Below are positions 16,545 through 25,598 of a stretch of 64,000 nt of DNA, in pieces. Positions within the stretch are counted from its first letter, which is position 1. Each line of letters starts with the position of its first letter. Position numbers and translations under genes: made by a program. The notes under the pieces were generated by a model, which was given only the letters and a program-made list of their open reading frames with translations, made no database searches and had not been told where the DNA came from. Source of the stretch: CBDAPI01 sp964565865 (lineage in GTDB: Bacteria; Acidobacteriota; UBA6911; RPQK01; CBDAPI01); assembly GCA_964565865.1 (NCBI GenBank), contig CAZMGM010000009.1, forward strand, positions 1-64,000. Direction: 5' to 3'.

Positions 16545-16620
16545 TGGTGGAGACGAAGGGATTCGAACTCTCTACCATCTCTTGGCCAGCTGAGCGCCCA
16601 ATGACAGTTGGCTCACCTCG
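16545..16620 (-). pseudogene. Degraded tRNA (3' end and T-arm)
   Basis: On the minus strand the sequence ends GTTCGAATCCCTTCGTCTCC followed by ACCA: a T-loop, the 3' half of an acceptor stem, a discriminator base and an encoded CCA. Upstream is a D-arm-like GCTCAGCTGGCCAAGAG, but the two are only about 6 nt apart, so no anticodon arm fits, and no GGAGACG 5' acceptor strand exists. It lies between lepB and the convergent transporter gene. A deleted tRNA, or a tRNA 3'-end duplication such as an old attachment site. Confidence 0.55.
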
Positions 16621-16639
16621 GTATGTGCCTTTGCTGGTG

Positions 16640-17368
16640 TTAACGGATAAGCCGAAATGTTCTTTCCCAGCGAGTCTTGGTAAAAAAGTTGATGACGCGC
16701 TCCGCGTAAAGTCTCAGGTAGTCCGTTCGGGTGTGGGCTGTAGGGTCATCCTGGTAGGACCAAAAAACGACCAGGGGCCGTCCGACCACATACTGGCGGG
16801 GGAGGAAGTTCCAGTATCGGCTGTCGGCGCTGTTGTCCCGGTTGTCGCCCATCATGAAGTAGTGGTCCTCTGGGACCTGGACAGGGCCATAGTTGTCCCT
16901 CTGAAAGTCGGCGGCGAAGCCGTGCGGCATCGGTCTGCGCAGAAAGGTTATTGAGTCGGTGTGGTGTTTGTAGGGCTCGGTGAGAGACTGGCCGTCTATG
17001 TGAACCTGTTTGTCGTGGATGCCTATCGTCTCGCCCGGCAGACCGATGAGGCGCTTCACGTAAAGCACCTCGGGCTGCTCGGGATACTTGAAGACCAGCA
17101 CGTCCCCCCGCTTGATCGGGTGGGTCGGAGCTAGCGGAAGAATTCCCCTCAGGAAGCCGTTTCGAACTGTGAATTTGTCAATCAGGAGGCGATCGCCCAC
17201 CAGAATCGTCGGTTCCATGGACGGTGTGGGCACGGTCATGGGGTGGACCACATAGGTCGTCACAAACAGCGCAAAAATTGTGCACACAACGGTGGTCAGG
17301 AAATATTCTCTAAGAGCGCTTTGCTGCAGCTCGTTCTGATTCTTTGTTTCTGTGCTCTTCGTGCTCAT
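16640..17368 (-). CDS. lepB: Signal peptidase I
   Basis: Removes signal peptides from exported proteins at the outer face of the inner membrane. The 242-residue protein has one N-terminal TM (about 22-42) and the catalytic Ser-Lys dyad: TPSMEPT with Ser50 and YVKRLIGLPGE with Lys105; boxes RGDVLVFKYP and MGDNRDNSADSRYW are intact. A TATAAT box lies 14 nt before the ATG. Given the number of signal peptides in the window, this housekeeping role fits well. Confidence 0.95.
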   Translation of the reverse strand: MSTKSTETKNQNELQQSALREYFLTTVVCTIFALFVTTYVVHPMTVPTPSMEPTILVGDRLLIDKFTVRNGFLRGILPLAPTHPIKRGDVLVFKYPEQPEVLYVKRLIGLPGETIGIHDKQVHIDGQSLTEPYKHHTDSITFLRRPMPHGFAADFQRDNYGPVQVPEDHYFMMGDNRDNSADSRYWNFLPRQYVVGRPLVVFWSYQDDPTAHTRTDYLRLYAERVINFFTKTRWERTFRLIR

Positions 17369-17381
17369 CGCTGACTAACTC

Positions 17382-17387
17382 ATTATA
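17382..17387 (-). promoter_or_regulatory. -10 box of lepB
   Basis: Perfect TATAAT on the minus strand ending 13 nt before the lepB ATG. The -35 region is weak (TCAATT-like at 17-nt spacing). It implies a very short 5' leader. Confidence 0.5.
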
Positions 17388-17449
17388 TCCCGATCGCCCG
17401 AAGAGAAATTGACTTCCCGGCAAGGACCCCAGCCTCGATTGCGATTCCG

Positions 17450-17476
17450 CGCAGTCTCCACCACGAACTGCCAGAA
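17450..17476 (+). repeat. REP-like repeat, single copy
   Basis: GCAGTCTCCACCACGAACTG followed by CCAG: matches the repeat core with a few substitutions. It lies in the gene-poor stretch between lepB and folK (about 670 bp), whose only other recognisable content is the membrane-protein remnant at 17668-17928. Confidence 0.55.
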
Positions 17477-17667
17477 TGGACTCGAGGGACGACTCTGCTG
17501 GGTTTACTGGTTGGAGGCAAGCCTGGTTGATACTAAAAACTGTGGGGAATTTAAAACACTTGGATACGGGGTTCTAGGCTTCTCGTGTCGTACTGCTGGT
17601 TCCTTAAATGATCGAGAAGGAGGAGCTTAATCTCAGAAGCCTCCGGAGAGAAGGTAAAGACCCTCCA

Positions 17668-17928
17668 CTATCCTTCACTCGTCTTCACTCCCACGCCAAA
17701 AAGAGTGTATATGAAGTTGTCCATGAGCAGAAGAGCAGTGAAGGTGAGGGTGACTGCTGGAATCAGGCCAGCGGACCAATGTCAGATGGGCCACGGCAGC
17801 AGCCTCGATATTAGCACCAACACAATGAACAAGCACAGCACGGGAACCAGTAACACTCCCAGGGCCGCAAAGAGGACTCGAAGCCGTTCGAACCAGCTCA
17901 GCGCCGAAAAAAACGACAGCTTGGTCAC
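17668..17928 (-). pseudogene. Remnant of a polytopic membrane protein with internal stop
   Basis: In one minus-strand frame the sequence reads as two hydrophobic segments (FAALGVLLVPVLCLFIVLVL and AGLIPAVTLTFTALLLMDNF) followed by IYTLFGVGVKTSEG, separated by a single TGA at 17782-17784. The MDNFIYTLFGVGV stretch resembles the N-terminal membrane domain of membrane-bound sulfatase-like proteins, as far as I can recall that family. With the in-frame stop and nothing recognisable beyond it, I treat it as a decayed fragment. Confidence 0.45.
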
Positions 17929-18041
17929 AAGAAAAAGCCATTAAAGAGAGAGGCAAAAGAAAAACCCAAGCAGCTACAGTTGGGCAAGCCCGAGCAGGCT
18001 TCGGCTTTCGTCCTGGACCTTCGTGCGAAGTGCTGCTCTTT

Positions 18042-18527
18042 TCATGGACGGATCTCGGCCAGCCTGTTGACCCGCGAACGATCTGGGCAGCTTCTGAGCA
18101 GACTCGTGATTGTCCGGTTTCTGATGGGGTCGATAAACTGAGGTGCAATCTCCTGGAGTGGGACCAGGACGAATCGCCTGTGGTGAAGTCTGGGGTGGGG
18201 TATTTCCAGACCGCCTTTCGAGAGTCGGATCGAGCCGTAGTACAGCAGATCGATGTCAATGGTTCTGGAGGCACCGGGACGTTGCCGTCCAAGGCGTTCT
18301 TCAATGCCCTGGCAGGTATGTAAGAGTTCCTCAGGCTGAAGGGTGGCTCTTGCCTCAACAACCAGGTTCAGAAAGTCACCCTGGGCCGCCGTCCCCACCG
18401 GTTCTGTTATGTAGACACTCGAGCACTGAAGAATCTCGACTCCTTCTCCATCCAGCATTTCCAGGGAGGTCAACAAGTAGTTGAGCCGGTCACCGAGATT
18501 CGAGCCTAGGCCAAGATAAATGTCCAT
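18042..18527 (-). CDS. folK: 2-amino-4-hydroxy-6-hydroxymethyldihydropteridine pyrophosphokinase
   Basis: Transfers pyrophosphate from ATP to 6-hydroxymethyl-dihydropterin in folate synthesis. The protein (161 residues from the ATG at 18527) begins with the classic YLGLGSNLGDR, contains SSVYITEPVG and the catalytic region ERLGRQRPGASRTIDIDLLYYG, and ends with PHPRLHHRRFVLVPLQEIAP. The longer open frame adds 33 residues without family similarity, so the internal ATG with an upstream GGGG is preferred. It follows lptD on the same strand with 64 nt between. folB is elsewhere in the window (28.6 kb). Confidence 0.95.
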   Translation of the reverse strand: MDIYLGLGSNLGDRLNYLLTSLEMLDGEGVEILQCSSVYITEPVGTAAQGDFLNLVVEARATLQPEELLHTCQGIEERLGRQRPGASRTIDIDLLYYGSIRLSKGGLEIPHPRLHHRRFVLVPLQEIAPQFIDPIRNRTITSLLRSCPDRSRVNRLAEIRP

Positions 18528-18591
18528 TTCCCCATCTAAGAAGCAGATCGTGATTCTCTGTCCCTGGACCGGGCGAGGCTTCTGACGACTG

Positions 18592-20769
18592 CTAAAAAAG
18601 TCTGTCCGGACGCCTGATCGTACCAAACGCTCCGATACCCTTGAGAAAGAAAGAAAATCGGAGTTCTCGCTCCTCTCGCAATCCTAGGTTGAGTCGCTGA
18701 TATTCGACCGACACGCCACAGCAGTTCCAGAAATAGTTGGCTCGCGTGCGCAGGTTCAGGAGCCCTTTTGAGCGGGCGTCGTAGCTGAAGATGTTTGAAA
18801 ACGAGAGCCCCTTTCGAAAATTTCCCCAGCGGAGTGATCCCTGCAGCTGGTTGTTCTTCAGGGTTCCAGGCTCCAGTTGTTCGGTCAGAAAATAGGTGGT
18901 CCCTAGTCCCAGGCGCCCCTTGTTGAAAAACCCGGTTACAGCCAGATTGCGAAGTTGTGAGAAAGCAGCATCGTAGTCGCTGTGAAGGTCGAAACTGAAG
19001 CGGCGACTCGGAGTGATCCGAGCCCGGGTGGTCAGGGGAGAAAAGCGACGCTTCACGGCTCCGTAGTGAAACCCTGTCAACGTGTAGAGAGGAAAAAACT
19101 GATTTACACTGTCGAGCCGAAAGGACCCTCCGAAGTCGGGATCGGCAAAGTACTTCTGGGCCACTTTGATCGAGAGCCACTCATGGGTGCTCGAGTCCTC
19201 GGGAGACCGGCGGACGAAGAAACGATTGACCAGACCGAATTCTACTTCGTTCGTGTTGGCGATCGCATCATGCTCGTCAAAGATGATGGTCTCCCGGTAT
19301 TCGTCAATTCCTGTGGTGTAGCGATATCGAACCAGAGGTTCAATCAGATGTTTGAACGCTTGGGTTCTGCCCTTGCGGTAGACTTTCGAGACACCCCACC
19401 CATCGAGAGTCAGGGTGAAGTCGAAATAGTCGCGGACCAGATTTTTCGAGCTCACATTTTCCGTATCCGCTGTTTCCTCCAGACTGTCACTATAAAGGGT
19501 TCGTCGCACTCCGACCCGCGGAGTAAGCTTGAGGCCGTGAGGCAGATTTAATGAAAAGAAGAACTTGGGATAGAGATCTAGGCGCTGTGTAAGGCTAGGA
19601 GTTTCGATCTGGCTGTCGGAACGACTGACCCCATCGGCCAGTGCATCCAGCGAAAAATACAAGGGCAGCGGCTTAACCCGCACGCTGTTCAAGCTGAAGT
19701 GAAACCCCGGGGCATTGTTGATGACTGCGTTCCTCCCGGTGAATACCGTCTCCTGGGTGGACAAGCGGACGTTCATTGATGTGGGACCGGAATTTCGGGT
19801 TAGGAACAATTGTGAGGCGTCCGTAGATCGGGTTGCTTGGTAAAAGCTGTCCGAAAAGACCCTACGGAACACAAAGTTGCTCACCAGATTGAAATCAGCC
19901 ACCAGACGGTATCCGTCTCCGAATCGTGTTTCTCCCGTCCCCGTGAAGCTAGCTCCACCCTGATTCTTGCGGTCGTCAATCATAAAGCCATTGAGAAAGA
20001 GATGGCTCTCTGAGTTGGGGCGAGCTCGAAAAGAGAATCCGTGGCCCCATCCCCTCTTCGAGAAGTAATCCTCCTGAAGCAGTAAATCAGCGCTTTGGCC
20101 CAGGACGATGTAGAAGCCCTGGGAAACTCGCCGCCCCTTTCGGTTCGAGTTTCCGGTGGATGGCAATAGGACACCCGTAGACCGCCGATCCCGCCGCACG
20201 GGTACCCGGATATAGGGAAGATAGAAAACGGGGATGTTCTTTACGAGCAGCAATGTGTGGGTGGCTGAGGCGCTGGAATCCAGCTTCAGGGAAGAGTTCT
20301 TGACCCGGAAACTCCACTTAGGGACAGTTTCCTCGCAGGCTGTCAGGAAGCCGTCCTGGGCCCTATAGGTGTTTGGTCCGGTCTTGAGGAGGCGCCTGGC
20401 CCTGACAAACAGCTCGTCGTCCGTAAAGCCTTCTGCGTTATCGATGAAGCCCTTCCCGTCGCTCAGCCGGAATTCTCCGTTGGTGCCTTTTAGCCATTGG
20501 ATACCCTGGATCACCTCAATCCCCTCTTTTGCCACAACAAGCCCACTAGCACGGTCGTAGATCAAACGTCCGGTCTTGAGAGTGATATCTTGAAAGACAA
20601 CAACAACGTCGCCTTCTGCAACTGTAGAGACAGCGGAGGCAATGCTATCCGCTTCAATGACCAGTGGCTCACCCTGATACAAAACTTCCAGACGAGCTCG
20701 ACTCTGACCCCAGGTTCCTGCGGTGGAGAAAAGAGCCAGAGCCAGAGTGGCCCAACTGATTCCGCGCAT
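18592..20769 (-). CDS. lptD: LPS-assembly protein LptD (OstA)
   Basis: Outer-membrane beta-barrel that inserts lipopolysaccharide into the outer leaflet with LptE. The 725-residue protein has a signal peptide (1-21), an N-terminal LptA-like beta-jellyroll region (about 30-150: GDVVVVFQDITLKTGRLIYD) and a long barrel with the LptD motif (LPYIRVPVRRDRRSTGVLLPS near 200). The C-terminal strands end in GTIRRPDRLF. Its presence argues for a diderm envelope with LPS. No lptE candidate is adjacent; folK lies just downstream. Confidence 0.9.
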   Translation of the reverse strand: MRGISWATLALALFSTAGTWGQSRARLEVLYQGEPLVIEADSIASAVSTVAEGDVVVVFQDITLKTGRLIYDRASGLVVAKEGIEVIQGIQWLKGTNGEFRLSDGKGFIDNAEGFTDDELFVRARRLLKTGPNTYRAQDGFLTACEETVPKWSFRVKNSSLKLDSSASATHTLLLVKNIPVFYLPYIRVPVRRDRRSTGVLLPSTGNSNRKGRRVSQGFYIVLGQSADLLLQEDYFSKRGWGHGFSFRARPNSESHLFLNGFMIDDRKNQGGASFTGTGETRFGDGYRLVADFNLVSNFVFRRVFSDSFYQATRSTDASQLFLTRNSGPTSMNVRLSTQETVFTGRNAVINNAPGFHFSLNSVRVKPLPLYFSLDALADGVSRSDSQIETPSLTQRLDLYPKFFFSLNLPHGLKLTPRVGVRRTLYSDSLEETADTENVSSKNLVRDYFDFTLTLDGWGVSKVYRKGRTQAFKHLIEPLVRYRYTTGIDEYRETIIFDEHDAIANTNEVEFGLVNRFFVRRSPEDSSTHEWLSIKVAQKYFADPDFGGSFRLDSVNQFFPLYTLTGFHYGAVKRRFSPLTTRARITPSRRFSFDLHSDYDAAFSQLRNLAVTGFFNKGRLGLGTTYFLTEQLEPGTLKNNQLQGSLRWGNFRKGLSFSNIFSYDARSKGLLNLRTRANYFWNCCGVSVEYQRLNLGLREERELRFSFFLKGIGAFGTIRRPDRLF

Positions 20770-20879
20770 CGAGATAAGATACCAACTGAGAGGTTTCCGA
20801 CAAAGGTTCTGGATCTACGGCAGGGGTAGGCTGGGAAGACTGTACATCGGTGTAAAGGGGAGCGATACTGGGGAGAAGA

Positions 20880-21128
20880 ATGGATGTGACACGGGCGCGT
20901 GAAGAGCTTATGCGCGAGTTGAGGCAATTCCTATTTTTTCACCTGGGGGCAGATGCGAAGGTAAAAATCCATTCCACGTGGAACGGACTTGAAGTGGAAG
21001 TGGAGCATCAGAGAGTCAGGCCGATGCGGCTTAGTTTTAGAACGGAAGAAGTGCTTGCACTGTCCCGGGATCGCAGCCGCTTAGAGGATCAGCTGCTTTC
21101 TTTCTTGACCCTGCATCGGCGCAGTTGA
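20880..21128 (+). CDS. Small conserved-looking hypothetical protein
   Basis: An 82-residue soluble protein that I do not recognise. It is highly charged, with a predicted helix (REELMRELRQFLFFHLG), a beta-like middle (KVKIHSTWNGLEVEVEHQRVRPMRLSF) and a C-terminal helix. A GGGGAGAAG site precedes the ATG, it has no overlap with other genes, and gpmI follows 58 nt downstream in the same direction, so it is probably a real gene divergent from lptD. Confidence 0.6.
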   Translation: MDVTRAREELMRELRQFLFFHLGADAKVKIHSTWNGLEVEVEHQRVRPMRLSFRTEEVLALSRDRSRLEDQLLSFLTLHRRS

Positions 21129-21186
21129 GAAAGGCCTCAGCGGGACCTGCGAAACGGACCATGAATTCACCCCAGCTTCGAAACCT

Positions 21187-22815
21187 ATGACCCACTGCCC
21201 TACAGGACCGGTCGTTCTGGTTGTGATGGACGGCTGGGGCTTGAGCGAAAAAAAGAACTACAATGCCGTGGCTCTGGCCGCGACGCCCAACTACGATGCT
21301 CTGAGACGTCGATTTCCCACGTCTCAGCTCCAGACCAGCGGCCGGAATGTGGGTCTTCCCGAGGGAACCATGGGTAACAGCGAAGTTGGGCATCTCAATC
21401 TGGGCGCCGGCAGGGTTGTGAGGCAGCAACTTTTGCACATCGACGGGGCGATTGACGAGGGGAGATTTGGAAGGAATCCGGCACTTCGGAAATGCATGGA
21501 ACTGGCCCGTTCCAGAGGGTCAAGTCTCCATCTATTCGGGCTGATCAGCGAGGCCCTGGTCCATTCCTCCGAAAAGCACTATCTGGCGTTGATTTCATTG
21601 GCTGCGCAGGCCGGTGTCGAACCCGACAAGGTGTTCTTCCACGCTTTCACAGACGGTCGAGACAGTCCTCCCTTCTCAGCAGAGGAAGCTATGCTCCGGT
21701 TGGAGGTTCAGCTGCAGAAATGGGGGGGGCGGGTCGCCACGGTGATCGGTCGCTACTATGCAATGGATCGCGACAAAAGGTGGGCTCGAACCCGGCTTGC
21801 CTACGATGCCATGGTTTTGGGACGTGCCGACTGGCAGGCCGGGTCAGGACAGGAGGCGATTAACCTAGCCTACGCGAGGGCTTCCCGGCATCTTGTCGAC
21901 TCTCCCTTCCCGGCGGAGAGTGATGAGTTCATTCGTCCCACGGTGATCACGGATTCCAACGGTCCAATAGGACCCATTTACGACCACGATATCGTGATCA
22001 GTTTCAACCACCGGGCGGACCGTGCGCGCCAGATCATCCGAACTCTTTACGAAGAAGATTTCGTTGAGCACACCCTCAATGATGCTCACCCGTCCTTCAT
22101 TCCCCGCAATCGTCCCGCCATTCACCTGGCCACCCTGACGGATTACCGGGCCGGATTTGACTGCCCAGTGGCATTTGATAGCACGCCGCTGACAGGTACC
22201 ATCGCGGAAGCTGTCAGCCAGGCGGGGCGTAGGCAGTTCCACACCGCTGAGACCGAAAAATATCCTCACGTTACCTTCTTTTTCAATGGGGGTAGAGAGA
22301 TTCCCTTCGAGGGAGAAGACCGTTATATGGCACCCTCTCCGGAAGTGGCCACCTATGATCAGAAACCCGAAATGAGTGCGGCCGAGATAACCGCTGCGGT
22401 CGTTGAAGCGATCCGTTCTGCTCAATACGACCTGGTGATCATTAACTATGCCAATGCAGACATGGCAGGACACACAGGGGTTCTGGAAGCTGCTGTGCGA
22501 GCAGTGGAGGCTGTGGACCGGGGAATCGGAGAAGTTGCAAGGAACGTCCTAGAGATGGAGGGAGAGGCCCTGATCACAGCAGACCACGGCAACTGTGAAC
22601 AGATGTGGGATGAGGAAAGCAACGGTCCGCATACGGCCCACACAACCAATCCTGTTCCTTGTATCCTCGTGTCTAAGCGATACCAGCGCGCTTTTCTGGC
22701 AAATGGTCGCCTTGCCGATGTTGCTCCTACCCTTCTGTCATTGCTTGGCCTGCAATACCCGGGCCAGATGGAAGGAGAGAAGCTGGTGCGGGTGGACCAT
22801 CCGGACCCGGAGTAA
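21187..22815 (+). CDS. gpmI: 2,3-bisphosphoglycerate-independent phosphoglycerate mutase
   Basis: Interconverts 3- and 2-phosphoglycerate in glycolysis and gluconeogenesis through a phosphoserine intermediate with two metal ions. The 542-residue protein has LVVMDGWGLSE (Asp15), the nucleophile in EGTMGNSEVGHLNLGAGR (Ser65), the FHAFTDGRD motif, SFNHRADRAR, and the C-terminal metal site NYANADMAGHTG and ALITADHGNCEQM. Length and motifs are standard. It stands as a monocistronic unit after the small hypothetical gene. Confidence 0.97.
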   Translation: MTHCPTGPVVLVVMDGWGLSEKKNYNAVALAATPNYDALRRRFPTSQLQTSGRNVGLPEGTMGNSEVGHLNLGAGRVVRQQLLHIDGAIDEGRFGRNPALRKCMELARSRGSSLHLFGLISEALVHSSEKHYLALISLAAQAGVEPDKVFFHAFTDGRDSPPFSAEEAMLRLEVQLQKWGGRVATVIGRYYAMDRDKRWARTRLAYDAMVLGRADWQAGSGQEAINLAYARASRHLVDSPFPAESDEFIRPTVITDSNGPIGPIYDHDIVISFNHRADRARQIIRTLYEEDFVEHTLNDAHPSFIPRNRPAIHLATLTDYRAGFDCPVAFDSTPLTGTIAEAVSQAGRRQFHTAETEKYPHVTFFFNGGREIPFEGEDRYMAPSPEVATYDQKPEMSAAEITAAVVEAIRSAQYDLVIINYANADMAGHTGVLEAAVRAVEAVDRGIGEVARNVLEMEGEALITADHGNCEQMWDEESNGPHTAHTTNPVPCILVSKRYQRAFLANGRLADVAPTLLSLLGLQYPGQMEGEKLVRVDHPDPE

Positions 22816-23121
22816 CCTTTCAACTCGATGGCAAGTCAGCGGCCCTAGTGCTACCCGTGGTTTTCGCGATTGAAGCCGGTCTTTTCCTGGTGTTGTCTAT
22901 TGGCTAGCTTCCCTGGGCACTTCTTCCGGTCCCGCTCCTGACCCGGTTGTCGACGATCCTGCCCAGGTTTGCCTCAAAGCCAGATGGGGAATTGTGGAGT
23001 TCTAGCCGCTGACTTCCCGAGCGGCCCTACCCGTCATAGTCTCGGAGATGGCTGCTGGCATCCCCCGCGGACAATCTGTAAGCTTTGATTTCAAAATCAG
23101 AACTTTGGAGAACAACGGAAA
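22816..23121. other. 306-bp gap between gpmI and the MBL hydrolase
   Basis: No convincing gene. Contains a very degenerate match to the REP-like repeat on the minus strand (22843-22866, CCACGGGTAGCACTAGG) and a small TGATTT/AAATCA hairpin shortly before the next gene. Confidence 0.4.
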
Positions 23122-23775
23122 ATGACTGCAAACGGGCAAAACGATCTTGCCATCGATTTCAGAGCCGTTGAGCCTTTCTACAAAAACGGCTATTTGGTGA
23201 GAAGACGGGACTCGAGACAGGCCATCTACATTGACCCCGGAGATGAGGTTGAGTTGATGCTCGACCTGATGGCGGACCATCAGGTCGAGCTGGCGGCAAT
23301 TCTGCTCACGCACGCTCACATGGATCACATTTCAGGGATTTCCAGAGTGCGCCAGAAGTACGATACGCCGATTTACCTGCATCCCCAGGACCGCCCGCTC
23401 TACGAATCGCTTCCCCAACAGGCTGAGTTTTTTGGTTTCCGGCATGCTGCGGCTCCACCGGTTGATCAAGCTCTGACCGACTATCAGATCTTGCGACTGG
23501 CCGGTATCCAATTCCAGGTGCACTTTACTCCCGGGCACTCGCCCGGGCACGTTTGCCTGGAGGCGGGCAACCACGTTTTCTGCGGCGACGTGGTGTTTCA
23601 GGGTTCCATCGGTCGGACCGATTTGCCCGGGGGATCGTATGAAGTGCTCATGCAGAGTATCCAAGAGCGTCTTTTGCCCCTGGGGGACGATCGCATCCTG
23701 TACCCCGGGCACGGTCCCCAGACCACCATCGGACAGGAACGCCGGACCAATCCCTTCCTGGCCGGTCGGGTTTAA
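23122..23775 (+). CDS. Metallo-beta-lactamase-fold hydrolase, glyoxalase II-like
   Basis: A 217-residue soluble hydrolase. The zinc-binding signature LLTHAHMDHISG (His64, His66, Asp68, His69) is intact, with further ligands in FTPGHSPGHVC (histidine) and FCGDVVFQGSIGRTDLPGG (aspartate) and the last histidine in ILYPGHGPQT. This compact layout matches the YcbL-type glyoxalase II-like enzymes, which hydrolyse thioesters such as S-lactoylglutathione in some species; the real substrate is not determined. The HAD gene begins 5 nt after its stop. Confidence 0.87.
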   Translation: MTANGQNDLAIDFRAVEPFYKNGYLVRRRDSRQAIYIDPGDEVELMLDLMADHQVELAAILLTHAHMDHISGISRVRQKYDTPIYLHPQDRPLYESLPQQAEFFGFRHAAAPPVDQALTDYQILRLAGIQFQVHFTPGHSPGHVCLEAGNHVFCGDVVFQGSIGRTDLPGGSYEVLMQSIQERLLPLGDDRILYPGHGPQTTIGQERRTNPFLAGRV

Positions 23776-23780
23776 AGGCC

Positions 23781-24530
23781 ATGCCCATCCCAAGCAAAGA
23801 CCATCGTTCGATCGAGCTCCCAGCAGCCGTCCTTTTTGACGCGGCCGGCACGCTCATACGGCTGAGAGAGCCCGTAGGCACCACTTATGTTCGCCACGCC
23901 CTTGGCTTTGGACTCAGCCTGGGGTTCTCAGCGGAGCTGTGCGAGAGGGTTGACCGGTCCTTTGGGAGTGCCTTCTCCCGACATCAGCCGCTCTGGGTTC
24001 CGGCGACCAGTACACCTCGAATGAAGGAGCTGGAAAGAAAATGGTGGATGCAAATCGTAACCGAAACTTTTCAGGGCATTGCGGAGATCAGGGACTTTGT
24101 CGGATTCTTTGACTCTCTCTATAATCTCTATTCAGGGTCGGGAGCATGGGCCCTTGAGCCTGGTTCCAGTGAGGTTCTGGAACAGCTGCAACGGCGGTCT
24201 GTTCGAGCGGCGGTTGTCTCCAACTTCGATTCCCGGTTACCCGTTGTGCTGGAGACGCTCGGCATTTCCGAGTTACTATCCGAGATCATGTTTTCCAGTG
24301 GCACGGGCACGGCGAAACCAGATTCGGGGATTTTCAACCTGGCCCTGCAAAGGCTCTCGGTTGGCCCGGGAGACTGCTGGCACGTCGGGGACAGTCCTCG
24401 TGACGATTACGAGGGAGCAACAAAGGCAGGAATCGAACCGCTGTTGTATGATCCGTCGGGACAACACGGCGATTCGGGATGGCGCACGATCAGCAACCTT
24501 GAGGAGATCCTGACCCGCGGTTTGGGTTAG
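23781..24530 (+). CDS. HAD-family hydrolase, HDHD3/REG-2-like
   Basis: A 249-residue HAD-superfamily phosphatase-like protein. Motif I is LFDAAGTLIRL: the nucleophilic aspartate is kept, but the usual second aspartate of DxD is alanine, a variant typical of the REG-2/HDHD3 branch, as is the following VGTTYVRHALGFG. Motif II is VVSNFDSR, the motif III lysine is in GTAKPDSGIF and motif IV is HVGDSPRDDYEGA. Substrate unknown. It is packed behind the MBL hydrolase, suggesting cotranscription. Confidence 0.85.
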   Translation: MPIPSKDHRSIELPAAVLFDAAGTLIRLREPVGTTYVRHALGFGLSLGFSAELCERVDRSFGSAFSRHQPLWVPATSTPRMKELERKWWMQIVTETFQGIAEIRDFVGFFDSLYNLYSGSGAWALEPGSSEVLEQLQRRSVRAAVVSNFDSRLPVVLETLGISELLSEIMFSSGTGTAKPDSGIFNLALQRLSVGPGDCWHVGDSPRDDYEGATKAGIEPLLYDPSGQHGDSGWRTISNLEEILTRGLG

Positions 24531-24595
24531 ATTATTTCGGGGAACCGGAGGATGGAAAAGAACTACCAAGCGTCCATGTGGAGTACTGAGCACAG

Positions 24596-25471
24596 ATGAG
24601 CAAGGAGACAATTCATGTAGCCCACAGTCCCGACAGCGACGACGCTTTCATGTTTTACGCCTTGGCGACTGACAAGATTGAAACCGGTCCTTTCGAGTTT
24701 ATTCACCGGCTCCGGGACATTGAGACTTTGAACCAGGCGGCCCAGCGGTCCGAGTACGAGGTGTCAGCAGTCAGCATTCATGGATATGCATACGTCGCTA
24801 AAAAGTATGCTCTTCTAAACAGCGGAGCCAGCATGGGTGAGGGCTACGGTCCAAAGGTAGTGAGCCGAACTGCCCTGGAGCCGTCCCAGCTGAAGGGAAA
24901 ACGTATCGCCGTGCCCGGTCGGCGGACTTCAGCTTTCCTGGCACTCAAGCTGCTCGAACCGAATTGCGACTGCCAGGTAGTCCCCTTTGACCAGATCATC
25001 GACGTGGTTAAGTCTGGTGCCGCCGAGGCCGGAGTGATTATCCACGAAGGACAGCTCTTTTACCGTGACCACAATCTCCAGGAGGTGATCGATCTAGGTC
25101 GCTGGTGGCAGGGAGAAACAGGCTTTCCCCTTCCCCTGGGTGGAAACGTTATTCGCAAGGATCTGGGGAAGCAGAAAATAAAACAAATTGCATCCATGAT
25201 TTCCGGGAGTATCCGCTTCGCTCTGGATCACAGGGAAGAGGCCTTGAACTATGCAATGCAGTTCGCGCAGGGTCTGGATCCTGCGAAAGGCGACCGCTTT
25301 GTGGGAATGTACGTCAATGAGCGCACCCTGGATTATGGGGAAAGCGGACGTCAGGCAGTCCAGCTGTTTCTCAATAGAGGTTATGAGGCAGGGCTGATCC
25401 CTCATCGGGTGGTGGCCGAGTTCATGGCAGGTGATCTGAGCGAGGCTGACGGTGAAGGGGTTGGTGGTTGA
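24596..25471 (+). CDS. mqnD: 1,4-dihydroxy-6-naphthoate synthase
   Basis: Converts cyclic dehypoxanthinylfutalosine to 1,4-dihydroxy-6-naphthoate in the futalosine route of menaquinone synthesis. The 291-residue protein has the family signature near the start, AHSPDSDDAFMFYAL, then EVSAVSIHGYAYV, GPKVVSR, KRIAVPGRRTSAFLAL and LGRWWQGETGFPLPLG. It resembles periplasmic-binding-protein folds but has no signal peptide. No other mqn gene is in the window. Its presence implies a menaquinone-based respiratory chain. Confidence 0.92.
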   Translation: MSKETIHVAHSPDSDDAFMFYALATDKIETGPFEFIHRLRDIETLNQAAQRSEYEVSAVSIHGYAYVAKKYALLNSGASMGEGYGPKVVSRTALEPSQLKGKRIAVPGRRTSAFLALKLLEPNCDCQVVPFDQIIDVVKSGAAEAGVIIHEGQLFYRDHNLQEVIDLGRWWQGETGFPLPLGGNVIRKDLGKQKIKQIASMISGSIRFALDHREEALNYAMQFAQGLDPAKGDRFVGMYVNERTLDYGESGRQAVQLFLNRGYEAGLIPHRVVAEFMAGDLSEADGEGVGG

Positions 25472-25598
25472 ACCTGGCACGAGTAAACTGAAGTCTGTGA
25501 ATCCAGGCAAAAGCGCTTTGTATCTGATGAATAGTACTCACTTCCATGAATGCGACGTTTGTTGGGGGAGTACCTAAGCAGAGAAGAGGAGAACGTCA

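Noticed and set aside
16541..16620. Complete tRNA gene
   Set aside because: The T-arm and CCA are convincing, but there is no anticodon arm and no 5' acceptor strand able to pair with CGTCTCC.
17782..17784. In-frame TGA as a selenocysteine codon, given selA in the window
   Set aside because: The flanking sequence is two membrane helices of an eroded fragment with no family where Sec is known and no visible start.
22843..22866. Further copy of the REP-like repeat after gpmI
   Set aside because: Only CCACGGG and CTAGG match well; too degenerate to count.
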